The notes under the pieces: model-generated
What the model was told of the DNA's origin: nothing
Database searches by the model: none
What the model saw: the letters and a program-made list of their open reading frames with translations, nothing else
Made by a program: the position numbers and the translations under genes
DNA from: Rhodobacteraceae bacterium HLUCCO18
GTDB lineage: Bacteria; Pseudomonadota; Alphaproteobacteria; Rhodobacterales; Rhodobacteraceae
NCBI GenBank assembly: GCA_001314805.1
Contig: LJSY01000018.1
Location: 1 to 64,000, forward strand
Length of the DNA: 64,000 nucleotides
Direction: 5' to 3'
Shown here: piece after piece, positions 55,064-63,637 of the stretch
Layout: each line of letters starts with the position of its first letter
Numbering within the stretch: the first letter of the stretch is position 1

Positions 55064-55429
55064 ATGTTCGAACGTCTCTCCCGCAGGGTCGACATCGCCA
55101 TCCGCTCCGCCGCCTTTTCGGGCGTCGGGGCGCTTTTTCTGATCGTCGGTCTCGGCTTTCTCACTGTCGCGGCGTGGTTCGCGCTGGCCACCGCGCTGCC
55201 ACCTGCCGAGGTCGCGCTGATCATCGGCGCGGGGTATGTCGGGCTTGGCCTGATCCTTTTCGCCGTCGCCGCGTTCATCCGGGCGCCCGTGCGCCGCGCC
55301 CGCAGGAGCGTCGCCGAGACTCCGGCCGTCGTTCCGTCAGCGTCCGCGATGGCGGGCGCGGGAATGGCGCAGGCGTTTCTCATGGGGCTGGATGCCGGGC
55401 GCGCGGCCGCCGACCGCCGCCGCCACTGA
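55064..55429 (+). CDS. phage-holin-family-like (DUF1469-type) membrane protein
   Basis: 121 residues with two membrane helices (about 18-43 and 50-72), then a basic RAPVRRARR stretch and an Ala-rich C-terminus with GAGMAQAFLMGLDAGRAAADRRRH (in parts AQAFLMGLDAGRAA). This fits the putative actinobacterial-holin-X / YqjE group that accompanies YqjD-like proteins. It is not evidence for a prophage. It lies 21 bp after the DUF883 gene, and the operon ends in the hairpin before pheS. Confidence 0.78.
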   Translation: MFERLSRRVDIAIRSAAFSGVGALFLIVGLGFLTVAAWFALATALPPAEVALIIGAGYVGLGLILFAVAAFIRAPVRRARRSVAETPAVVPSASAMAGAGMAQAFLMGLDAGRAAADRRRH

Positions 55430-55453
55430 CCGCCCCCCTGTCCATCTTGCAAT

Positions 55454-55487
55454 CGCGCCCCTCCATGTTAGGAGAGGCGCGGTTTTT
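55454..55487 (+). terminator. intrinsic terminator or attenuator just before pheS
   Basis: An 11-pair stem (55454-55464 with 55471-55481) with one mismatch and a 6-base loop is followed by GTTTTTC. It ends 24 bp after the holin-like stop and lies 23 bp before the pheS ATG. There is no room for a promoter between the T-tract and pheS. Confidence 0.85.
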
Positions 55488-55510
55488 CTGTTTGACGGGA
55501 CACGGCACCG

Positions 55511-56584
55511 ATGGACGACTTGGACGCGCTGAAATCGGACTGGCTGGGCCGGATCGGTGCCGCTAGCGACGAGGCCATGCTGGAGGAGCTTCGCGTCGCC
55601 GCCCTCGGCAAGAAGGGCGACATCAGCCTGAGGATGCGCGAGCTGGGCCGCATGACCCCCGAGGAACGCCAGGTCGCGGGGCCCGCGCTCAACGCGCTGA
55701 AGGACGAGGTGAACTCCGCCATCGCCGCGAAGAAGGCAGCACTTGCCGATGCCGCGCTCGATGAGCGTCTGCGGGCCGAGTGGCTCGACGTCACGCTTCC
55801 CGCGCGCCATCGCCGCGTGGGCACGATCCATCCCGTGTCCCAGGTCACCGAGGAAGTAACGGCCATCTTCGCCGACATGGGTTTCACTGTCGCCGAGGGG
55901 CCGCAGATCGAGACCGACTGGTACAATTTCGACGCGCTGAACATCCCCGGCCACCACCCCGCGCGGGCCGAGATGGACACGTTCTACATGCACCGCGCCG
56001 AGGGCGACGATCGTCCGCCGCACGTGTTGCGCACCCACACCAGCCCGGTGCAGATCCGCCACATGGAGGCCCATGGCGCCCCTTGCCGCGTGATCGCCCC
56101 GGGCCGCGTCTACCGCGCCGATTACGACCAGACCCATACGCCCATGTTCCACCAGGTCGAGGGGCTGGCCATCGACCGCGACATCTCCATGGCGAACCTG
56201 AAATGGACGCTTGAGGAGTTCTTCTCGGCCTATTTCGGCACCAAGGTGAAGACCCGCTTCCGCGCCTCGCACTTCCCGTTCACGGAGCCTTCGGCCGAGG
56301 TCGACATCCAGTGTTCGTGGGAAGGCGGCACCGTGAAGGTGGGCGAGGGCGACGACTGGCTCGAGGTGCTGGGCTCGGGCATGGTGCATCCGAAGGTTCT
56401 TGAGGCGGCGGGGGTGGATCCGTCGCAATGGCAGGGCTTCGCCTTCGGCATGGGCATCGACCGGATCGGGATGCTGAAATACGGGATTCCCGATTTGCGG
56501 GCGTTTTTCGACAGCGATCTGCGCTGGCTGCGGCACTATGGGTTCAGCGCGCTGGAGGTGCCGACGGTTCACGCGGGGATGTGA
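55511..56584 (+). CDS. pheS: phenylalanine-tRNA ligase alpha subunit
   Basis: 357-residue catalytic subunit of the (alpha-beta)2 synthetase. The N-terminal coiled coil (about 1-90) has [19 protein letters not shown]. The class II core includes [68 protein letters not shown] and [16 protein letters not shown]. The ATG at 55511 follows a weak purine site. Unusually it is not adjacent to pheT: 546 bp with a small gene and a palindromic element separate them. Confidence 0.97.
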   Translation: MDDLDALKSDWLGRIGAASDEAMLEELRVAALGKKGDISLRMRELGRMTPEERQVAGPALNALKDEVNSAIAAKKAALADAALDERLRAEWLDVTLPARHRRVGTIHPVSQVTEEVTAIFADMGFTVAEGPQIETDWYNFDALNIPGHHPARAEMDTFYMHRAEGDDRPPHVLRTHTSPVQIRHMEAHGAPCRVIAPGRVYRADYDQTHTPMFHQVEGLAIDRDISMANLKWTLEEFFSAYFGTKVKTRFRASHFPFTEPSAEVDIQCSWEGGTVKVGEGDDWLEVLGSGMVHPKVLEAAGVDPSQWQGFAFGMGIDRIGMLKYGIPDLRAFFDSDLRWLRHYGFSALEVPTVHAGM

Positions 56585-56594
56585 GGGTGATGAG

Positions 56595-56822
56595 ATGACT
56601 TCGCCTTATCTATTGATCTTGCTGACCGCAGTCTTTGTCGGTCCGATTTCATATGCCTTCGGTACAAGTCACGGGCGCGAAAAAGTCTGGCAGGAAGTGT
56701 GGTTTTTGCAGGGTGAGGTAAGTGCCGCGTGTTCCGAGGAAATTAATGGCTACTTGGACAGCTTGAATGCAAGGGGTGAAGCGTTGAGTGAAATCGGCAA
56801 CAACATGAGCAACACGAGATAA
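56595..56822 (+). CDS. small low-GC hypothetical membrane protein inserted between pheS and pheT
   Basis: 75 residues. An N-terminal membrane or signal segment (about 3-22, SPYLLILLTAVFVGPISYAF) is followed by a soluble helix with SEEINGYLDSLNARGEALSE. The codon use is unlike its neighbours (several TTG, CTA and AAT) and the GC content is visibly lower, suggesting recent acquisition. The family is not recognised. The ATG at 56595 follows GGGTGATGAG, 10 bp after pheS. Its role is unknown and it could be non-functional. Confidence 0.6.
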   Translation: MTSPYLLILLTAVFVGPISYAFGTSHGREKVWQEVWFLQGEVSAACSEEINGYLDSLNARGEALSEIGNNMSNTR

Positions 56823-57129
56823 GGTAACCCGCCCGAATAGCGCCAACGGCGCCGGGCGAGCGCCTGCCCGTCCCGGCGGGCTGGCGCTTTGGCGGCCGGG
56901 TGCTCCGATCCTTCGTCGCAATGACTTGGCTGCCATAAAGTGCCCCGAACAATCGTAGCTGCGCCATCCCACGGGCAGGCGCTCGCCCGGCTTGCGCTTT
57001 GGGGTTGGTGGGGCGCGGCGGGACAAGCCCCGCCACCACCCGGCTGTCGCCCCGCCCCCCCTTTCCCCGGGTGGACACCGCGCGCAGAGACGCTAGAACG
57101 CGCTGAACCCCGCGACGGAGCCTGAAGCG
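56823..57129. repeat. 307 bp non-coding insertion with a 21 bp inverted repeat
   Basis: Two perfect 21 bp arms (56851-56871 and 56971-56991) enclose 99 bp. Just inside the left arm and outside the right one, GCGCTTTGG occurs in each case. No open frame looks real. The layout resembles repetitive extragenic palindromes or a miniature inverted-repeat element, but no target-site duplication is evident. Confidence 0.75.
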
Positions 57130-59538
57130 ATGAAATTCACCCTGTCCTGGCTGAAGGATCACCTGGAGACCGACGCCTCCGTCGAGGAGATCGTCGAGAC
57201 GCTGACCGATCTGGGCCTCGAGGTCGAGGAGGTCGAGGATCGCGGCGCGCGGCTGCGCGACTTCACCATCGGCCGCGTCCTCAGCGCCGAGCAGCATCCC
57301 GATGCCGACCGCCTGCGCGTCTGCCAGGTGGAGACCGACGAGGGCGTCAAGCAGATCATCTGCGGCGCGCCCAACACGCGGGAGGGGATCACGGTCGTCG
57401 TGGCCAAACCGGGCGTCTACGTTCCCGGCATCGACACCACCATCGGCGTGGGCAAGATCCGCGGCATCGAAAGCTTCGGCATGATGGCCTCGGAGCGCGA
57501 GATGGAGCTTTCCGACGAGCATTCCGGCATCATTGAACTGCCCTCGGGCGAGGTGGGCCAGAGCTTCACCGACTGGCTGGCCGAAAACGACCCCTCCAAG
57601 GTCGACCCGGTGATCGAGATCGCCATCACGCCGAACCGGCAGGACGCGCTGGGTGTGCGCGGCATCGCCCGCGACCTGGCGGCGCGGGGGCTTGGCACGC
57701 TCAAGCCGCACGCGCCGGAGCCGGTGAAGGGTAGCTTCCCCTGCCCGGTGAAGGTCGAGATCGCCAAGGACACGCTGGACGTGGCGCCGCATTTCGCGGG
57801 CCGCCTGATCCGGGGCGTGACGAACGGGCCCTCCCCCGACTGGTTGCAGGACCGGCTGCGCGCGATCGGGCTCCGGCCCATTTCGGCGCTGGTCGATATC
57901 ACCAATTTCCTCACCTACGACATGAATCGGCCCCTGCATGTCTTCGATGCCGACAAGGTGCACGGAACCGTCCGCGTGCATCGCGCCAAGGGCGGCGAGA
58001 CGCTGGAGGCGCTGGACGAGAAGACCTACACCTTCGCGCCCGGCCACACGCTGATTTCCGATGAAACCGGCGTCGAAAGCATCGCCGGCATCATGGGCGG
58101 CGAGGCTTCGGGCGTGACGGAAGAGACCGTGAACGTCTTTCTGGAAAGCGCGTATTGGGACCCGATCCACACCGCCTATACGGGCCGCGACCTCAAGATC
58201 AATTCCGACGCGCGCTATCGCTTCGAGCGGGGCGTGGACCCGGAATATACCCTGCCGGGGCTGGAGGCCGCGACGGCCATGGTGCTGGAGCTTTGCGGCG
58301 GCGAGCCCTCCGAGATCGTGGAGGCGGGCGCACCGCTGAAAACGGCGCGAAGCTATCCGCTGGATACCAAGCGGGTGATCAGCCTCGTCGGAATGGAGAT
58401 CCCCCGCGAGGAGCAGGTGCGCATCCTGACCGCGCTGGGCTTTTCGGCCACGGGAACCGGCGACGTGCTGGAGGTTTGGGTGCCGTCCTGGCGCCGCGAC
58501 GTGCAGGGGGAGCCGGACCTCGTGGAAGAGGTCGCACGCATGGCCTCGCTCACCAAGCTGGAGCCGAAGCCGATGCGCAGGCCCCGCCCCGGCGTGCCCG
58601 CACCGGTGTTGACGGCGGGCCAGTTGCGCGAACGCGCGGCCCGGCGGACCACGGCGGCGCTGGGCTACAACGAATGCGTGACCTACAGCTTCATCGACGC
58701 GGCCGCGGCGGCGCTTTTCGGCGGCGGCGGGGAGGCGACGCGCCTTGAAAACCCGATCTCCTCCGAGATGAGCCATATGCGCCCCGCGCTTCTGCCCGGT
58801 CTGTTGCAGGCCGCGGCGCGCAACCAGGCGCGCGGCATGATGGACCTCGCGCTTTTCGAGGTGGGCCATGCCTTCCACGGCGGCGAACCGACGGAGCAGC
58901 ATCTGCAGGCCGTGGGCCTTCTGGTCGGCCAGTCCGGCCCGCGCGATCCCCATGGCGCACGGCGGCCCGTGGACGTGTTCGACGTCAAGGCCGATGCCGA
59001 GGCCATTCTGGCCGCGATGGGCGCTCCCGCCAAGACGCAGATCCTGCGGGGCGCGCCCGACTGGTGGCATCCCGGACGGCACGGGATGATCTGCCTCGGC
59101 CCCAAGAAGGTGCTCGGCGTCTTCGGAGAGCTTCACCCCCGCGTGCTCGCGGCGATGGATGTGAAGGGTCCGGCAATGGCCTTCACGCTCTTCCCCGCCG
59201 AGATCCCGACGCCCAAGGACAAGAGCGCCAGCCGCGGCGCCGTGACCCTGCCGGAGTTCCAGTCGGTCGACCGCGACTTCGCCTTCGTCGTCGATGCCGG
59301 GGTCGAGGCGGGCGCGCTGGTCAATGCCGCGCAGGGGGCGGACAAGTCCCTGATCGCGGATGTGCGGGTGTTCGACGAGTTCATCGGCGGCAGCCTCGGG
59401 GAGGGCAAGAAGTCGATCGCCCTGACCGTGCACATGCAGCCCACCGACCGGACGCTGACAGAGGACGAGATCGACGCGGTCGCGGCGAAGATCGTGGAGA
59501 AGGTCAACAAGGCCACCGGCGGCGTGCTGCGCGGCTGA
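57130..59538 (+). CDS. pheT: phenylalanine-tRNA ligase beta subunit
   Basis: 802 residues with the full domain set. The tRNA-binding OB fold (about 40-150) has HPDADRLRVCQVETDEG; the B3/B4 editing region has DITNFLTYDMNRPLHVFDAD; the B5 winged helix, a catalytic-like core and the C-terminal anticodon-binding FDX-ACB domain (about 710-802: SVDRDFAFVVD) follow. It starts MKFTLSWLKDHLETDAS, typical of the family. It pairs with PheS at a distance; a separate promoter in the 307 bp upstream region is likely but not identified. ytoQ follows 34 bp later. Confidence 0.97.
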   Translation: MKFTLSWLKDHLETDASVEEIVETLTDLGLEVEEVEDRGARLRDFTIGRVLSAEQHPDADRLRVCQVETDEGVKQIICGAPNTREGITVVVAKPGVYVPGIDTTIGVGKIRGIESFGMMASEREMELSDEHSGIIELPSGEVGQSFTDWLAENDPSKVDPVIEIAITPNRQDALGVRGIARDLAARGLGTLKPHAPEPVKGSFPCPVKVEIAKDTLDVAPHFAGRLIRGVTNGPSPDWLQDRLRAIGLRPISALVDITNFLTYDMNRPLHVFDADKVHGTVRVHRAKGGETLEALDEKTYTFAPGHTLISDETGVESIAGIMGGEASGVTEETVNVFLESAYWDPIHTAYTGRDLKINSDARYRFERGVDPEYTLPGLEAATAMVLELCGGEPSEIVEAGAPLKTARSYPLDTKRVISLVGMEIPREEQVRILTALGFSATGTGDVLEVWVPSWRRDVQGEPDLVEEVARMASLTKLEPKPMRRPRPGVPAPVLTAGQLRERAARRTTAALGYNECVTYSFIDAAAAALFGGGGEATRLENPISSEMSHMRPALLPGLLQAAARNQARGMMDLALFEVGHAFHGGEPTEQHLQAVGLLVGQSGPRDPHGARRPVDVFDVKADAEAILAAMGAPAKTQILRGAPDWWHPGRHGMICLGPKKVLGVFGELHPRVLAAMDVKGPAMAFTLFPAEIPTPKDKSASRGAVTLPEFQSVDRDFAFVVDAGVEAGALVNAAQGADKSLIADVRVFDEFIGGSLGEGKKSIALTVHMQPTDRTLTEDEIDAVAAKIVEKVNKATGGVLRG

Positions 59539-59572
59539 GGGACGGCAATTCAAAGGCGAAGGAGGAACACGG

Positions 59573-60022
59573 ATGACGCTCAAGGTCTACTTGTCGGGAG
59601 AGATCCACACCGACTGGCGGGAGCGGATCGTCGAGGGCTCCGAGGGGCTCGACGTGACATTCGCGAGCCCGGTCACCGATCACGCCGCCAGCGACGATTG
59701 CGGCGTGGCGATCCTCGGCGCCGAGGAAAGCAAGTTCTGGCACGACCACAAGGGCGCGAAGGTCAACGCGATCCGCACCCGCCACGGGATCGAGACCGCC
59801 GATATCGTCGTCGTCCGCTTCGGCGAGAAGTACAAGCAGTGGAACGCGGCCTTCGACGCGGGCTATGCCGCAGCCCTTGGCAAGCCGGTCATCGTTCTGT
59901 CCATGCCCGAGCATCAGCACGCCCTGAAGGAAGTCCACGCCGCGTCGCTCGCCGTGGCCGAGGACCCCGGGCAGGTCGTCGATATCCTGCGCTACACGCT
60001 GACCGGCGTCCTGCCGTCGTAG
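59573..60022 (+). CDS. YtoQ-family protein
   Basis: 149 residues. The family wording is KVYLSGEIHTDWRERI, FASPVTDHAASDDCG, KVNAIRTRHGIETADIVVVRFGEKYKQWN (in parts) and YAAALGKPVIVL. The fold resembles nucleoside 2-deoxyribosyltransferases, but the catalytic function is unproven. An AAGGAGGAAC site precedes the ATG. It follows pheT by 34 bp and may be on the same transcript. Conserved in Rhodobacterales and Bacillus to my recollection. Confidence 0.9.
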   Translation: MTLKVYLSGEIHTDWRERIVEGSEGLDVTFASPVTDHAASDDCGVAILGAEESKFWHDHKGAKVNAIRTRHGIETADIVVVRFGEKYKQWNAAFDAGYAAALGKPVIVLSMPEHQHALKEVHAASLAVAEDPGQVVDILRYTLTGVLPS

Positions 60023-60205
60023 GGCCAACCGCGATCGGCCTCCGGAAAGGTTGGTGATCCGGCCACCATTTCCCGTCAAATCGCCCTCCGCTGGCCAAGC
60101 TGCCTTGAACGTCGCGTGAGGCTGGGTTTCTGTTTCCCCGCGGCCGGTCCCTGACGCGCATGCGCAGGGCTGTCGTTGTGACTGTAAAGGAAAGTGGGAC
60201 GGCTA

Positions 60206-60640
60206 ATGATCAATGAGTTCAGGGATTTCATCGCGCGCGGCAATGTCATGGACATGGCCGTGGGCATCATCATCGGCGCGGCCTTCACGGCGATCGTCAC
60301 ATCGCTCGTGGGGGATCTGATCAACCCGATCATCGCGCTGTTCACCGGGGGGATCGATTTCTCCGGCTGGTTCTATTCGCTCGACGGCGAGACCTATTCA
60401 TCGCTGGCCGTGGCGCAGGAGGCCGGTGCGCCCGTCTTCGCGGTGGGCAACTTCATCATGGCGATCATCAATTTCCTGATCGTTGCCTTCGTGGTGTTCT
60501 TGCTGGTCAAGATGGTCAACCGGATCAAGGAAGCCTCCGAGAGGAAAGAGGCACGTGTCGAGGCGAAGGAGGAAGAGCAGAAGGGCCCGACCGAGCTCGA
60601 GGTCCTTCTTGAGATCCGCGACGCGCTCAAGAAGGCCTGA
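60206..60640 (+). CDS. mscL: large-conductance mechanosensitive channel
   Basis: 144-residue MscL, a pentameric pore that opens on membrane tension to relieve osmotic down-shock. The N-terminal [33 protein letters not shown] (in parts) is diagnostic. TM1 is about 16-45 and TM2 about 75-100, with [19 protein letters not shown]; a Lys/Glu-rich cytoplasmic bundle ends [13 protein letters not shown] 60206 gives the standard MINEFRDF start; a GTG 12 bp earlier is less likely. It is convergent with ald across nested palindromes. Confidence 0.95.
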   Translation: MINEFRDFIARGNVMDMAVGIIIGAAFTAIVTSLVGDLINPIIALFTGGIDFSGWFYSLDGETYSSLAVAQEAGAPVFAVGNFIMAIINFLIVAFVVFLLVKMVNRIKEASERKEARVEAKEEEQKGPTELEVLLEIRDALKKA

Positions 60641-60652
60641 TCCGGCAAGCGC

Positions 60653-60730
60653 AGGGGGGCGTTTTCCGAAACGGAAAACGCGGATTTCTCGAGAAATCCG
60701 TTACGGAAAACGCGCGTTTTCCGGCCCCCT
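60653..60730. terminator. nested palindromes, probable bidirectional terminator between mscL and ald
   Basis: Four structures are packed into 78 bp: a hairpin with GCGTTTTCCG and CGGAAAACGC arms (60659-60681), the palindrome CGGATTTCTCGAGAAATCCG (60681-60700), the palindrome CGGAAAACGCGCGTTTTCCG (60704-60723), and an outer G6/C5 stem. The right end touches the ald stop codon. It is compatible with terminating both convergent transcripts, but far more elaborate than needed. Confidence 0.8.
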
Positions 60731-61848
60731 CAGGCCTTCGCGACGAGAGCCGGCGACACCACGTCGATGCCCAGCGCCTTGCCGACCGCATAGTTCGTGA
60801 GCCTGCCCTCATGGGTGTTCAGTCCCGCCAGCAGATGCGCGTCCTGCTGCATCGCCGCGCGCCATCCCTTGTCGGCCAGCGCGATCATGAAGGGCATTGT
60901 CGCGTTGCCCAGCGCGATGGTGGAGCTTCGCGCAACCGCGCCCGGCATGTTGGCCACGCAGTAATGCACGACGCCATCGACCTCGTAGATCGGATCCTCG
61001 TGGGTCGTGGCGCGCGAGGTCTCGAAACACCCGCCCTGATCGATGGCGACATCCACGATGACGGCGCCGGGCTTCATGGTGGACAGCTGCGCGCGGGTGA
61101 CGAGCTTCGGCGCGGCGGCACCGGGGATCAGCACCGCCCCGATCACGAGATCCGCCGTCCGGATCAGCTGCGCCGTGGCATCTGCGCTGGCGTAGCGGGT
61201 CTTGAACGCCCCGCGATAGACCTCGTCGAGATACCGCAGGCGCGGCAGCGACCGGTCGAGCACGGTCACATCCGCCCCCATGCCCGACGCGATGCGCGCG
61301 GCCTGCGTGCCGACGACACCCCCGCCGATGACGACGACCTCTGCCGGACCGACACCGGGCACGCCGCCCATCAGCACGCCGCGCCCGCCATTGGCCTTCT
61401 GAAGCGCCCAGGCGCCCACCTGTGGCGCGAGGCGTCCGGCCACCTCCGACATCGGCGCGAGAAGCGGCAGGCCCCCCAGCGCGTCGGTCACGGTTTCATA
61501 GGCGATGGCGGTCACACCGCTGTCCAGCAGGTCGCGCGTCTGGTCCGGGTCCGGGGCGAGATGCAGGTAGGTGAACAGGACCTGCCCCGCGCGAAGCTGC
61601 GCCCGTTCCGGGGCTTGCGGCTCCTTCACCTTCACGATCATGTCAGCATTCGCGAAGACCTGCGCCGCGTTTGCCGCGATCTCGGCCCCTGCGGCGACGT
61701 AATCCGCATCCTCAAAGCCAGCGCCGTGGCCCGCGCCGGTCTCGATCAGGACATGGTGTCCGTGCGACACGGCTTCGCGCGCAGCGGCCGGCGTCAGGCC
61801 CACGCGGAATTCCTGTGGCTTGATTTCCTTCGGGCAGCCGATCTTCAT
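60730..61848 (-). CDS. ald: alanine dehydrogenase
   Basis: 372-residue NAD-dependent enzyme interconverting L-alanine and pyruvate plus ammonium. The N-terminal [20 protein letters not shown], the lysine region VKVKEPQ, the NAD fold [21 protein letters not shown] and the catalytic [18 protein letters not shown] are all present. The ATG is the complement of 61846-61848 with GGAGG upstream. It is divergent from an Lrp/AsnC regulator, a common arrangement in which the regulator (AldR) activates ald in response to alanine. Confidence 0.96.
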   Translation of the reverse strand: MKIGCPKEIKPQEFRVGLTPAAAREAVSHGHHVLIETGAGHGAGFEDADYVAAGAEIAANAAQVFANADMIVKVKEPQAPERAQLRAGQVLFTYLHLAPDPDQTRDLLDSGVTAIAYETVTDALGGLPLLAPMSEVAGRLAPQVGAWALQKANGGRGVLMGGVPGVGPAEVVVIGGGVVGTQAARIASGMGADVTVLDRSLPRLRYLDEVYRGAFKTRYASADATAQLIRTADLVIGAVLIPGAAAPKLVTRAQLSTMKPGAVIVDVAIDQGGCFETSRATTHEDPIYEVDGVVHYCVANMPGAVARSSTIALGNATMPFMIALADKGWRAAMQQDAHLLAGLNTHEGRLTNYAVGKALGIDVVSPALVAKA

Positions 61849-61928
61849 GGTCGTTCCTCCCTGTCCTCTTCCGCCGTCAGGATGCGCCCTTTTGGCAGAG
61901 ATTGTTTTGATCTTTATCGCGAAACTTG

Positions 61929-61939
61929 CGAAGACTTCG
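61929..61939. promoter_or_regulatory. 11 bp dyad in the ald/lrp intergenic region
   Basis: CGAAGACTTCG, a perfect dyad with central A, lies 29 bp before the regulator start and 81 bp before ald, flanked by AT-rich DNA. Lrp/AldR sites are often loosely palindromic, so it is a candidate operator. Sequence evidence alone is weak. Confidence 0.4.
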
Positions 61940-61967
61940 AGAATTTCTCCGACAAACCGAGATTGAA

Positions 61968-62447
61968 ATGGGAATTCGTTCTGAACAACCGCAGCTCGAC
62001 GACATGGATCGCGCCATCCTGCGCTGCCTTCAGCGGCAGGGCCGCATGACCCATGCCGAGCTCAGCGAGCGGGTGAACCTCTCGCCCTCGGCCTGCCACC
62101 GCCGCGTGCAGCGGCTCGAGGCCGCGGGCGTGATCCGCGATTACGTGGCACTTGTGGATGCGCGCGCGGTCGGGCGTGTGGCCACCGTCTTCGTCGAGAT
62201 CCGCCTGTCGGGCCAGAGCGAGGAGGTGCTGAACGCCTTCGAACTCGCCGTGGCCCGCGTGCCCGACGTGCTGGAATGCCACCTGATGGCGGGCACGGCG
62301 GATTATCTTCTGAAGGTGGTCGCGCGCGATTCCGAGGATTTTGCGCAGATCCATCGCAGGCATCTCGCGCGGCTTCCGCATATCGCGCAGATGACGTCGA
62401 GCTTCGCGCTCAAGACCGTGTGCAGGACGACAGCGCTTCCGGTCTAG
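61968..62447 (+). CDS. Lrp/AsnC-family transcriptional regulator (likely AldR)
   Basis: 159 residues. The N-terminal HTH (about 8-60) has LDDMDRAILRCLQRQGRMTHAELSERVNLSPSACHRRVQRL (in parts), and the C-terminal RAM ligand domain has VTVFVEIRLSG-like strands, VLECHLMAGTADYLLKVVARD and the conserved SFALKTV. Binding of amino acids to RAM domains changes oligomer state and promoter activity. The ATG at 61968 is preferred over an earlier in-frame start because it begins just before the HTH. Divergence from ald suggests it senses alanine. It is convergent with azlD. Confidence 0.9.
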   Translation: MGIRSEQPQLDDMDRAILRCLQRQGRMTHAELSERVNLSPSACHRRVQRLEAAGVIRDYVALVDARAVGRVATVFVEIRLSGQSEEVLNAFELAVARVPDVLECHLMAGTADYLLKVVARDSEDFAQIHRRHLARLPHIAQMTSSFALKTVCRTTALPV

Positions 62448-62449
62448 TG

Positions 62450-62776
62450 TCAGAGCAGGGCACCGAGGCCCATGAAGGTGCCGAACCCGGCCACGATACC
62501 GAGGATCGGGTTTTTCAGGACGATCCCGACCCCGATCGTCACCGCCGCCGCGGCAAGACGCGCCGGATCCGGATCGCCGTCATTGGCCTCCGGCCACAGG
62601 ATCAGGGGCGCGACCATCGCGGGCAGGATCGCCACCGCCGTGTAGCGCAGGTGCCGCAGCAGCCATTCCGGCAGCTCCCGGTCGCCCACCAGACCGAGAA
62701 AGGAGAACCGGATCAGGAAGGTGCCGACGCCCAGAAGCGCGATGATGCCCCAGATCTGCGCATCGGTATAGCTCAT
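62450..62776 (-). CDS. azlD: AzlD-domain branched-chain amino acid transporter subunit
   Basis: 108-residue inner-membrane protein with about four helices; TYLLR-like start segment GTFLIRFSFLGLVGDRELPEWL and PAMVAPLILWP match AzlD. With AzlC it forms an exporter of branched-chain amino acids, azaleucine or similar compounds. The ATG (complement of 62774-62776) overlaps the azlC stop by one base, so translation is coupled. It is convergent with the Lrp-type gene with 2 bp between stops. Confidence 0.92.
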   Translation of the reverse strand: MSYTDAQIWGIIALLGVGTFLIRFSFLGLVGDRELPEWLLRHLRYTAVAILPAMVAPLILWPEANDGDPDPARLAAAAVTIGVGIVLKNPILGIVAGFGTFMGLGALL

Positions 62777-63507
62777 CACGCCGGTCTCCGGGGGGCGGCG
62801 CCGGGCGGTGTCGTGCGGCGCTCGATCTCCGCGCCGACGATCATGCCCGTCACGCCGGCCACCAGAAGCCCGAGGTTCCACGGCACGCATGCCAGCGACA
62901 GCGCCGCCACCACCGATGCCAGCGCCGCGCCCACATGGGCGCGCGTTCGAAGCGCCGGCGCGATGATCGCGAGGAAGGTGAGCGGCACGACGAAATCGAG
63001 CCCCCATGACGCCGGGATCGCCGTTCCCGCCAGCGCGCCAAGGAGCGTTCCGGCATACCAGAGCGGCACGATGGGAAGGCTGGTGCCGAAGAAGAACGCG
63101 ACCTTGGCCCGGGTCGAGAGCGGCGGCGCGGCCTCGTAACGCTGCACCGACAGGGCGTAGGTCTGATCAACGTTCATGTAGGCCACCAGCGCCCGCGCGC
63201 CCAGCGACGCGGGCCCCAGATGCGGCGACAGCGCGGCGGAATACATCGCCATGCGCAGGTTGACCGCCAGCGCCGAGGCCACGACGATCAGCGTGGGCGC
63301 GTTCTCGGACATCAGTTGCAGGGCGGCGAATTGCGATGCGCCCGCGATGACGCCGATCGAAAAGCCCATCACCTGCGCAAGGTTCAGCCCCGCCTCGGTG
63401 CCGACCACGCCGAAAAGCACCGAGAACGGCACCACCACGATCGTGAAGGGCGCCGCGTCGCGTGCGCCGTGCCGGAACGCCTGCCTCGGGCTGATGGCTT
63501 GGGTCAT
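62776..63507 (-). CDS. azlC: AzlC-family branched-chain amino acid exporter
   Basis: 243-residue membrane protein with about seven helices. The AzlC signatures are PFSVLFGVVGTEAGL, MGFSIGVIAGASQFAALQLM, ALAVNLRMAMYSAALSPHL and DQTYALSVQRY. It pairs with AzlD to export branched-chain amino acids. Two genes away lies the Lrp-type regulator, another amino-acid-linked function, so amino acid homeostasis may be shared, which is inference. It is divergent from mobA with 130 bp between starts. Confidence 0.93.
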   Translation of the reverse strand: MTQAISPRQAFRHGARDAAPFTIVVVPFSVLFGVVGTEAGLNLAQVMGFSIGVIAGASQFAALQLMSENAPTLIVVASALAVNLRMAMYSAALSPHLGPASLGARALVAYMNVDQTYALSVQRYEAAPPLSTRAKVAFFFGTSLPIVPLWYAGTLLGALAGTAIPASWGLDFVVPLTFLAIIAPALRTRAHVGAALASVVAALSLACVPWNLGLLVAGVTGMIVGAEIERRTTPPGAAPRRPA

Positions 63508-63637
63508 GGGAAGGGGCCTTTCACCGCGTCAGGCGTCGGGTTAGACCGGGCCGCGACCGGATGCAAATCATGTGCCGTCATCGTGCGGATCAGCATCGCT
63601 GAAGCAGGGGGAGAGCGCCCATCGTGGAGCAGGCCGC

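Noticed and set aside
55064-55429. Prophage or lysis cassette suggested by the holin-like protein
   Set aside because: No phage structural, integrase or endolysin genes adjoin, and the DUF883 partner points to a chromosomal stress-type pair.
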